From Acanthamoeba lenticulata (lineage: Eukaryota; Discosea; Longamoebia; Acanthamoebidae), in the NCBI GenBank assembly GCA_002179805.1, contig NAVB01000900.1:1-28530 (forward strand): 28,530 bases of DNA. The letters are read 5' to 3'. The notes under the pieces were generated by a model. The model ran no database searches. It had not been told where the DNA came from and saw only the letters and a list, made by a program, of their open reading frames with translations. A program made the position numbers and the translations under genes. This document shows, piece after piece, positions 9,953-17,554 of the stretch. Each line of letters opens with the position of its first letter. Within the stretch, counting starts at the first letter, position 1.

Positions 9953-12900
9953 TCAGTAGACGCCCACAAAGAGCCACACGTCGATGGTGGAGCGCTCCTT
10001 CTGGCGCAGAGCCCACTGCTTGAACGTGGCGAATCCCTCGTTATCCTCCACCACCAGCTTGAGCCCCTTGCCCGTCGAGGCAGATCGCGACTTCTTCGCG
10101 GTCGATGGCGAGCCCGTCGTCACGCTCTCCTCCGCCGCCGGAGGCGCAGTCGCGGGGGCCGCGGACGGCGGGGCTTCGTAAATGAACGACACCACGTGCG
10201 TGTCGTGGCGCTGGCCGGCCTTGTTCAGGAAGTCCTCGAAGGTGTCGCGGAAGGTGAGCAGCAGCGGACGGGTCACGTTGCCCACGAAGCTGCGCACCTC
10301 GACGGCCACCTTGCTCACCAGGTCGCCGTCGCTGATGTTGGCCCGCCCCTTGTGGAACGTGAACTCGCGCCGGCTGCCCTTGCTCGACAGCGACGACGAC
10401 GAGTCTGGGCTGGCAGGCAGCAGCTGGTCGTCGTCCGGGCCCTCCGTCTCGCTGTGGCGCCGCACGGTGTTGCGCGTGCACGCGGCGGCCGCCGACTCGA
10501 GCGCGTCCAGCGAGAGCGCAGCGCCGGTGCTCGCCGAGTTGTTGTCGGGCGAGCTCGTGACGCGCCGCATCGACAGCACGTCTTTGCGGCGGAGGCGGCT
10601 CTTGCGCCGTCCGACGGGCGCGGCCTTCTCGGCCGGGGCCGGCTGGGCCCGAGACGACAGGGGCTTCGTGGCGGCACGCTCGTGGTCGGCGTCGTCCAGG
10701 AGGAGGTCGTCCTCGGTGTCGTCATCGTCCTCGTCCTCGTCGCCCTCGTCCACAGACGAGTCACCCGAGAAGTCGGGCACGGCGCTATCGTCCGAGGCGC
10801 TGCGGACGCGGATCGAGCCGCTCGAGCTACGCAGGACGATCATCGACGCCGACTTGGAGGAGCTCGGAGGCGAGATGGCCGACATGGCCGACGACAGTGA
10901 CGTCGGTGCCGCCACCGAGCGCGTCGACGTGGACGACGCGGACGAACGCAGCGAATCGATCGTCGGCGTCGACGACATTGACGACGAATTCCACGACATC
11001 GTGTTGATGCCACTGGGCGTGAGCGGCCCCACGGAGTGGCGCGGGGCCGAGCGCGCCGTCGCCGTCGTCGGCGCGGGCAAGGGCGTGACGGCCGATTCGC
11101 CCTCAGCCGCCAGCGAGAGCTCGTAGAGCACGTCTGTCCGTCGCGCCGCCGCGGAGGTCAGCAGCAGCGGCGGCGGCAAAGAGAGAACGAGAGCAAGTGA
11201 GGAGCTCTAAGAGCACGAACCGGCGTTGGTGATGGCAAAGAGGTCGGCCTGGTACTCGCGGATGAGCCGCCGGAGGAATTCCTTGTCCTCCTTCTCGCGC
11301 TTGCGGTCGAGGAACTCGTAGCCGCGCATCTCGTGGCGCAAGCGCACAAAGGCCTGCACCTGCTCGTACATCAGCTGCACGCGCTCCATGTTGATCGAGC
11401 CGCCCTCGATCGGCGACTCGCCGCCCTGTTGCTGCGCAGCCTCGCCGCCGGCGTCGTCCTCGGCGTGCTCCTCGTCCTCGTCCTCCGCGGCGTAGCCGGA
11501 GGCGCCGCGCGGGCCCTCCTCGGCGCCGTCGGCGTCGGACTCGCTCAGCCGGCGGCGCGGCCGGGCGGCGGCCGGCTTCAGCGGCGGCGGCACGTAGAGC
11601 GGATTGCCGACGGCGGCAAAGGTGACGTCGCGCAGGAACACGGCAAAGTAGGGCACCACCTTGGCGCTACTCCCCGACTTGCGCCCGCCCGACGAGGACA
11701 ACGAGAACGACGACGGCGAGCTCGGCGGGGGCAGCGGCAGAGCCGACGCCGAGCCCATCGACGCGAGGGAGAGCATCAGCGACGGCATCGACGGCGGCGA
11801 CGACGACGGCAGCGCCGGGCTCGAGGACGATGTCGCTGTGGCGGCCGCTGATGAGTTCGCGGGCGATGGGCTGGTCGCAGAGGACGAGGCGAGGGCGCCG
11901 GCGGGCAGGAGCTCGGCGAGGCGCTCGCGGTAGGCCCGGTAGTTGTGCTTCATGTGGAGCAGCGCGTCCATCTCGCGGAATCGCCGCGCGTCCTTCTCCG
12001 GCAACTCGCGCCACACGGCCAGCCTGCCTCCCGCCCGCCGCCAACAGTAAACGCGAGCGTCAGCCCCACCACGCTGGGTTTGGATCGATGGGGATGGTGG
12101 GACTCGAACCGCTGCACGGCGGCCGAGTTGAGGCCGCTCACGATCTCGGCCAGCGAGTTGAAGTTGTTCATGTCGTGGAAGATTCCCGCCAGTTTGATGA
12201 ATCTGTGATCGCATGAGTCAATAAACCAATAAAAAAACAACATTTTTTTAAAAAAATATATCTATAAATTGCGAAAAAAAAAATGGTACCGCTTGAGGGT
12301 CTTGGTCATGAGCTGCGGCGAGTCCTTGGTCAGGATCTCGGTGGCGGTCCAGAAGGAGATCTGGTTGAAGCGCTCGATGAGGGCCGTGATGTTGGGCGCC
12401 GTCTGGCCGTCGGCCGCGTTCTTCTGCCAGCCCTGCCCGAGGAACTCGCGCGGCCCGACCGCGTGCATGAGCCTGATCTCGTGGGCGGCCATCTCTTCGG
12501 CCAGCAGCTCCAGCGGGATGTCCAGGAACTGCAGGCGCGGCGAGTGCCGCCGGCCGCCGGGGCGCGACGAGACCGAGAGGACGGCCCCGACCGAGTCCGA
12601 GCGCACGTGGAGAGACCCTCGGCCGCGCCGTCGGTCGGTCCGCGACGAGGCCGGCCCGGAGGAGCTCTCCTCGGCAGCCGCTTGGCCGCCGGCGTCGCCA
12701 CGCGGGGAGCGCCGCTCGTTCGTGCTGCCGCCGTCGGCGCCGGACGCCGCACCGGTCTCGTCGCGGCTGCTGCTGTTGTGGGCGGGCCGGGCCGAGATGG
12801 CGAGCATCTCGGCCGAGCGCGTGTGCGGGCCAGAGTCGAGCGTCATGATGGGCCCGTGGGCGCCGGCGCCAGCCGTGATGGCCACCGAGTGCCGCGCGCG

Positions 12901-13947
12901 CGGGCTGTTGGACGACCGCAGGGCGGGCACGCTCGAGGCCGACGACTGCAGCAGCGCGCTCGTCGTCGTCGAGCTCGATGGCAATGGGAGTGCGAGCTGC
13001 GGACGCGACGGGACCGTGGGCGACAGCGGCGGCGACAGGCCTCCGGAGGCGCTCTGGTCGAGGAGCAGGCGCTCGGACATGGACGAGCGGAGCGAGGAGC
13101 CGCGATGCTGCAGGAAGAGGAGCTTGAACTCGTTGAGCAGCCGCCGGTACTCCTCCAGCCCGAGCGACGTGCGCCGCCGCGGCACGGAGCGCTCGGCCGA
13201 CGAGGGCGACGACGCGCTCGAAGAGGGCGACGAGGGCGAGAGGGGCGGCGAGGCCGACGCCATCGATGACGGCGAGGAGGGCGAGGGCGGCCCGGACGAA
13301 GTCGAAAGCGGCGTGAGCACGAGCGAGAGGAGCTTGATGGCCGCCGAGCAGCGGGACGAAGACAAGTCGCCGTGGAATTGTTTGGCCCATGCGTGAATAA
13401 AGCTCAACAGACTACACAACACACAGCAAGAGATATTTAAGTTATCACGTAGCGCTGTCAGCAGCAGACGGGTGGGAGGGAAGCGGACCATCGCCTCTTG
13501 GCCCAGTCCTCGGCGGAGAGCTGGCCCTTAACCTTGGACACTTCCGTGAGCCTGTTGTGGTTCGTCAATCGTCTGTGTGGGAGGCCACAAAGAGCGAAAA
13601 ACGACGAAAACGAGCGCGAGGGTATCTTACTCGTGAAGCCAGAGCTGGAAGAGGCGGCGAGTTGCGCGCCGACCGTGCGAGGGCGATGTTGGTGGCAAGA
13701 GTTGCTTGTGGAGGAGAAGGAAGGCCTGCTGTTGTTCCGGAGTGCCGCTGCACATAACCCCCAGCGCTGCCGCCCGGAACTGCCGTTCTGCCTCCGTAGG
13801 CGGACCCTTTCGCCGAGAAGCCTTCTTGACCCTGTCCACGGGCCTTTTTCCCACCACATCACCAACTTTGGGCTCTTCTTGCTTCATCTTTTGTCCATCT
13901 TCCGAATCTTGGGCAGTTTCAGCCAATTCTGGCTTGTAAGATTGCAT
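9953..13947 (-). CDS. Ras guanine-nucleotide exchange factor (RasGEF catalytic domain, partial RasGEF_N, novel C-terminal region)
   Basis: Six exons on the minus strand: 13947-13631, 13572-13489, 13411-12290, 12202-12110, 12023-11221 and 11133-9953. They total 3600 nt, 1199 residues. Residues about 133-165 (CLLSFIHAWAKQFHGD) resemble the last helices of RasGEF_N; the usual FLLTYRSF-like part is not evident upstream. The CDC25-type catalytic domain runs from about 427 to 797. Its motifs are LDIPLELLAEEMAAHEIRL, APNITALIERFNQISFW, MNNFNSLAEIVSGLNSAAV, VWRELPEKDARRFREMD and VPYFAVFLRDVTFAAVGN. Four of the five junctions restore continuous RasGEF or RasGEF_N sequence, which supports the model. 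Two low-complexity Ser/Pro/Ala or acidic insertions (about 577-658 and 684-747) interrupt the catalytic fold. The rest is Ser-rich, with an acidic run and a final ordered block ending STIDVWLFVGVY that I do not recognise. It should activate a Ras-family GTPase at a membrane. The start at 13947 is the first ATG of the exon; an upstream exon cannot be excluded. Confidence 0.85.
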
Positions 13948-14257
13948 TCTCGGCTAGGCGCAAGCCAGAGCCAAGAACTGTTTACTACCGGGTGAAATCG
14001 ATCAAGTTCTTTGGCTTCTTGCGCGTAGCACTGTTGTCTCGTGTCAGGGTTGGCGCCAAGCTCACGGAAATGAATTGGCCCTGCTTCCCAAAAAAAAAAA
14101 AAAAATGGAGGCGCCAGCAACGGGATTCGAACCCGGTTTGGCAGGTGGAATGCAGTGTGGTCTGCAGGAAAAGTCGGATGACGAGCTCGGAGCTTCTACA
14201 AAGTCTAGCCGTCAGATTTTCTTTCGCTTTGACCTGTTGAGGTCGATGAGGACTGCC
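13948..14257. other. Divergent intergenic region between the RasGEF and CsbD-like genes
   Basis: This is 310 bases between the RasGEF start (minus strand) and the TATA box of the CsbD-like gene (plus strand). It holds a run of 16 A (14090-14105) and a tRNA-like element read on the minus strand (14106-14141). It presumably contains promoter sequence for both genes. No further coding potential is supported. Confidence 0.5.
14106..14141 (-). other. tRNA 3'-half-like element with B-box and T-run
   Basis: The minus strand reads gggttcgaatccc inside cgggttcgaatcccg. This fits a tRNA B-box and TΨC arm (loop ttcgaat, four good stem pairs and one mismatch). It is followed by gttgctggcgcctcca and then 16 T residues, a possible RNA polymerase III terminator. 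No matching 5' acceptor strand or convincing D or anticodon arm was found within about 100 bases upstream. A complete tRNA is therefore not claimed. It may be a degenerate tRNA, a tRNA-derived fragment or chance. Confidence 0.3.
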
Positions 14258-14264
14258 TATAAAG
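14258..14264 (+). promoter_or_regulatory. TATA box of the CsbD-like gene
   Basis: The sequence tataaag stands 93 bases before the ATG. Transcription would start roughly 25-35 bases downstream, giving a 5' UTR of about 60 bases. That leader is rich in CAA/ACC/ACT triplets with no upstream ATG, typical of an unstructured leader of a well-translated mRNA. It is the clearest core promoter in the window. Confidence 0.65.
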
Positions 14265-14350
14265 TCTGTCGCTTCAGGGTCCATTCATCATCAACAAACA
14301 CTCTACCAACAACCACTACTACCACCACCACTACCAACTACTCAATCAAC

Positions 14351-14644
14351 ATGTCCGCTGACAAGACCACCGCCTACACTGACATCGCCATGGGTGCCGT
14401 CAAGGAGAACGTCGGCTGGGCCGTCGGCAACAAGCAGATGGAAGCCGAGGGCCTCGCCCGCAAGGAGAAGGGCAACGCCGAGCTCGAGGCCGCCAAGGCC
14501 GAGCAGCGCGCCATCGGCGAGAAGGACAAGCTCAAGGGCAACCTCAAGGAGGCTGCTGGCAACGTGCTCGGCAACGAGCAGTGGCAGGCCGAGGGCAAGG
14601 CTGACCAGCTCAAGGGCGACGCTCGCAAGGCTGTCAACCAGTAA
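14351..14644 (+). CDS. CsbD-family / Hmp1-like small stress protein
   Basis: This is an intronless gene of 97 residues. It is highly charged, Ala/Lys/Glu/Gly-rich and predicted helical. Two imperfect repeats are visible: VGWAVGNKQMEAEGLARKEKG, about residues 17-37, and AAGNVLGNEQWQAEGKADQL near the C terminus. The pattern G-N-x-x-x-x-A-E-G plus a K-G-x-x-x-x-A spacing is that of the CsbD family (bacterial general-stress proteins) and of the fungal Hmp1 mismatch/cruciform DNA-binding relatives. There is no signal peptide or TM helix. Codons are strongly biased to C/G endings (AAG, GAG, GCC, CTC), which with the TATA box suggests high or stress-induced expression. The molecular role of the family is poorly known; DNA binding here is only an analogy. 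An AATAAA follows 32 bases after the stop. Confidence 0.85.
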   Translation: MSADKTTAYTDIAMGAVKENVGWAVGNKQMEAEGLARKEKGNAELEAAKAEQRAIGEKDKLKGNLKEAAGNVLGNEQWQAEGKADQLKGDARKAVNQ

Positions 14645-14675
14645 AGAGCTCTCTCAACGCGTGGGCAGATGGCCC

Positions 14676-14681
14676 AATAAA
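14676..14681 (+). terminator. Poly(A) signal AATAAA of the CsbD-like gene
   Basis: A canonical AATAAA lies 32 bases after the stop codon. AT-rich DNA follows, before the convergent 3' end of the hydrolase gene at 14752. Confidence 0.6.
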
Positions 14682-14751
14682 CCTTAAATATTTAAAAATT
14701 ATATCAGCTCCTTTTTAATCTTTGTTTGGGTACCTTAAACCTGCTGTTTCA

Positions 14752-15936
14752 TCAGGGATGAACTGATTGCAGAAAGCGGAGCACCTCATCTGCAAATCGA
14801 TCGCCAGCTCCAGGAGGCTGCGAGAGGTTGTGGTTGGCCTCGTCGTCGAGCTTGATCACTGCGCGTGGGATATGCGCGAACACGGTCCTCAGCTTCTCCT
14901 TGTCCACGCTCTCAGGCACATACTCGTCTTGCATCGACAGATAAACGAGCGCCGGCACTTGCACGTGTCCTGCGTCATCGCATGGCCGTTGAGCGATGTG
15001 CACAATAGCGCGCTTTCTGCACACACACGTACCGAGTCGGGCGCGGGCCTCCTCAGGTGTAAAGTCGGAGGAGAACATGTCATCGTCGCCCAGTCGGGCC
15101 GCGAACGAGTAGTACCGCTCGGCCGTGATGGGCGCCGGGTCCGCCTGCACCACCGATCATCGCGCGCATTGTTGTTGGTCATGAGAGCAAGCAGCGCCGC
15201 GCTCCTCAAGAGAAGGAGACGAACCTCGCGGGGCATGAACTCGTGCCCTTTCTGCTGTGCAATCATCTCCTTGGCCAGCGCGAGCCTCGACGTTGTCTCG
15301 GGGAGTGAAGCCGCATACTCTCTGGGCAGAGGAGGAAGCGGTGGACGCGCCACGCATGAACTGTAGTGCATGCAAAGTGGAGAGCGCCACCCGGGTACCG
15401 GTCACTGACGGGGGCTTGCAGGATGATGGCCTGGACCTTGTCGCGCTGCTTGCCATCTTTCATGAACTGGACGATGTCCTGGCAACCCGTGCTGTGCCAC
15501 ATCAGTCCCGTGGTCGGTCATTGTGGTAAGGTGGGCCAATCAAACCTGTGGCCCAGCAGGAAGACTTTGCTCACTTTCTCGTTGGTGATCTTGTGTGAAG
15601 TAAAGCACGTTCAGCCGCGGCTCTTGTTCATGTTCGTTGGCCGAGCGAGGGAGGTACCAAATGCTGTACCAGGGAGTCAAGCTCCTCTGCGTCTTGGCGC
15701 AAAGATGAGTTTCCATAGCCGTGGTAGGACGATGACAGTAAGACTTGCACAAGAGACCAGCCAGAGGCACTGCACCGTGCCCGCAAGGGTTCCAGGTAGG
15801 GGGCAGCCAGAAAGCCGTCCGTTAGGCCACCCAGAAAGATGACCACTTGCCGTTCTTCCTGTGCCGAGGTGGGCGGGTCACTCATGAACGCCACCAGCCT
15901 TCGTTCGGCGTGGTACTGGAAGAGCTTGCCCTCCAT
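14752..15936 (-). CDS. DUF1749 (UPF0613) alpha/beta-hydrolase
   Basis: Six exons on the minus strand: 15936-15658, 15589-15546, 15491-15399, 15321-15225, 15144-15033 and 14969-14752. They total 843 nt, 280 residues. The order of motifs matches the DUF1749 family of fungi, plants and protists: VVIFLGGLTDGFLAAPYL (oxyanion-side strand), SGWSLVQVLLSSSY, DAEELDSLVQHL, LLGHSTGCQDIVQF (nucleophile elbow GHSTG, split by an intron), IILQAPVSDRE, DDDMFSSD, DEYVPE (candidate acid residue) and EANHNLSQ (candidate His). A full Ser-Asp-His triad is thus present and the enzyme should be an active cytosolic hydrolase or esterase. The substrate of this family is not known to me. No signal peptide is seen. 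The ATG is 60 bp from the divergent methyltransferase ATG. Confidence 0.9.
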
Positions 15937-15996
15937 CTTTGGAACACGAAAACAATCTGGCTGTTTCTTCGGCTATTTCACTTTTTCAACGACAGA
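15937..15996. promoter_or_regulatory. 60-bp bidirectional promoter region between hydrolase and methyltransferase
   Basis: Only 60 bases separate the two opposed ATG codons. The sequence is AT- and pyrimidine-rich with gaaaaca and ttttttca-like stretches and no TATA box. Both 5' UTRs must be extremely short, or each transcript starts inside the other gene. Confidence 0.5.
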
Positions 15997-17262
15997 ATGG
16001 AGCTGGCCAAGGACCTCACACCGGAGGACAACACAGCCTATGCCACGAAGCAATACTGGGACTTGCGATATGAGAAGTACGACATCAGAAGGAACTCTTT
16101 GCCGTTGAATGAAGTGGCAAGTCCCCAAATTAATCGCGAAGAGATTAAATCGCAATTGATGACAGGGAGACGAGGGACACGTATGACTGGTTCAAGGGCT
16201 GGGCGGATCTCAAGGCCGTTTTGGCCGACCAAGTGCAGCCGACGCACCGCATTCTGATGCTTGGCTGCGGCAACTCCAGTACGAGCGTCCCCTTCTCTTT
16301 TCCTCCGGTGCATGAGCCTGTGCCTGACACGGCCGTGGGTGAACCAGAATTGAGCGAAGACATGTACCATGATGGTTACAAGGTGCCTGCCGACGACGTT
16401 GACCCCTCCTAGTGCACATCACCACCAGACTGACTGACTGTGTTTGCATGCCTGGTGAACAGAACATCGTCAACAACGACTTCTCGGAGATTGTGATCGA
16501 GAACATGAAGCTCAAGTACAAGGACACGGCCCCCGAGATGGAATGGGTGGTGATGGACGTGATGGACATGAAGGAACTGCCCGACGCCTCCTTCGATGTC
16601 GCCATCGACAAAGGTGACACCTCTTTCTTTCTCTCCTTCACCACCACTACACGTTTTGCCTCTCTTCACCAGCACTCATGAGCGCTGCAACATCAACTGC
16701 CGGCCTGTGTTCGTACGTGCACCTCGACCAGGCACCATGGACGCCATCATGGTACAGGCTCCGTTCCTCCTCCTGGTGTTGCGACTTGTCACATGATCTG
16801 ACCCTGTCTACTGTGACCAGTGCGAAAAGGGCGACTCATGGGAACTGGACCCGGTGATCGCTGAGCGATGCCACCTGATGTGCGCCGAAGTCGCCCGGTA
16901 CGCACTCGAGGGGTGCCTCCTGGTCGATCCTCCCAGTTTGGAGCCTCAAGGCTGTGTGACTTTCGTTGGTGATGCTGCAGGGTCCTGAAGCCGGGCGGCA
17001 AGTACATCCAGATCACCTTTGGCCAGCCTCACTTCCGGAAGCGAGTACTGGTCAAGCCCGAGTACAAGTGGGAGCTCCAGACGCGCACCGTCGGTACGTG
17101 GATGCAGCAAGCTTCTGAAACGACTAGAAGCTGCTTGCCCTCGAGCTCTGCTGCAGCTTTTCCTCACCGTGGGGAGGTACAGGCGAATTCTTCCACTACT
17201 TCATCTACATCATGACCAAGGCTGCAGGCGACAACGAGGCCCCTTCCTCCTCCTCCTCGTGA
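15997..17262 (+). CDS. EEF1AKMT4/METTL13-type lysine methyltransferase
   Basis: Eight exons: 15997-16076, 16166-16278, 16348-16382, 16463-16613, 16732-16751, 16821-16897, 16981-17093 and 17183-17262. They total 669 nt, 222 residues. The spliced product is a class I SAM-dependent methyltransferase. Visible motifs are YWDLRYEK and TYDWFKGWADL at the N terminus, ILMLGCGNSKLSEDMYHDGY (motif I, SAM binding), IVNNDFSEIVIENM (acidic residue for the SAM ribose), WVVMDVMDM, DVAIDKGTMDAIM and ARVLKPGGKYIQITFGQPHFR. This set is characteristic of the METTL13/EEF1AKMT4 group, whose known members methylate lysines of elongation factor eEF1A. The substrate here is inferred. The length is near that of the single-domain family. 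Exon 5 is only 20 nt, but it is required to rebuild DKGTMDAIM. The acceptor of exon 3 makes the motif-I junction exact. Confidence 0.9.
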
Positions 17263-17294
17263 CGTAATCCCGTCATGAACCTCTGCCCAGCATC

Positions 17295-17300
17295 AATAAA
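17295..17300 (+). terminator. Poly(A) signal AATAAA of the methyltransferase gene
   Basis: A canonical AATAAA lies 32 bases after the TGA. A second AATAAATAAATAA cluster occurs at about 17366-17378. Confidence 0.55.
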
Positions 17301-17384
17301 TGATGTACTTGAAAATATGATAATCATCATCTCCATTGTGCCGCAACGCCCCCGCAAGGAGGAATCAATAAATAAATAACAACA

Positions 17385-17518
17385 TGAGAGAGAAGAGAAA
17401 GAGAGGAAACGAGAGAGAGAGAGAGAGAGAAGGTGGTGGTGGTGCCCCACCCACCCACGGAAGGGCACCAGACGAGGAGAAAGGGAGAAAGAGAGGGAGA
17501 GAGAGAGAGAGAGAGCCG
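17385..17518. repeat. Purine-rich (GA)n low-complexity tract
   Basis: Two (GA)n blocks, at about 17411-17431 and 17490-17515, flank a short GGT/CCACCC-rich stretch. Purines dominate the plus strand. The tract sits between the two convergent genes and probably within the 3' UTR or downstream region of the SMCR8-like gene. No coding potential is supported. Confidence 0.75.
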
Positions 17519-17554
17519 AAGCGATAGTGCAAGCAAGGGCTTGGCCTCTTCCAA

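Noticed and set aside
10182..11126. 314-codon plus-strand frame opposite the RasGEF C terminus
   Set aside because: It is Ser/Arg-rich low complexity, the antisense of Ser/Asp-rich coding. The minus strand splices cleanly from the RasGEF domain.
12090..12118. tRNA-like T-arm (ggttcgagtcccacc on the minus strand)
   Set aside because: It lies exactly at the fourth exon/intron boundary of the RasGEF gene. The coding sequence (AAVQR) and the donor explain it, and there are no other tRNA arms.
12269..13396. Plus-strand frames opposite the RasGEF third exon
   Set aside because: They have no recognisable motif, whereas the minus strand encodes the start of the RasGEF catalytic domain across this exon.
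13992..14240. Open frames around 14000-14240 with QQRDSNPVWQ-like peptide
   Set aside because: The peptide comes from translating the antisense of a tRNA-type T-arm. The region is the divergent promoter.
17401..17518. CRISPR-like or tandem-repeat array
   Set aside because: The repeats are simple GA microsatellite sequence without spacer structure, and the context is eukaryotic.
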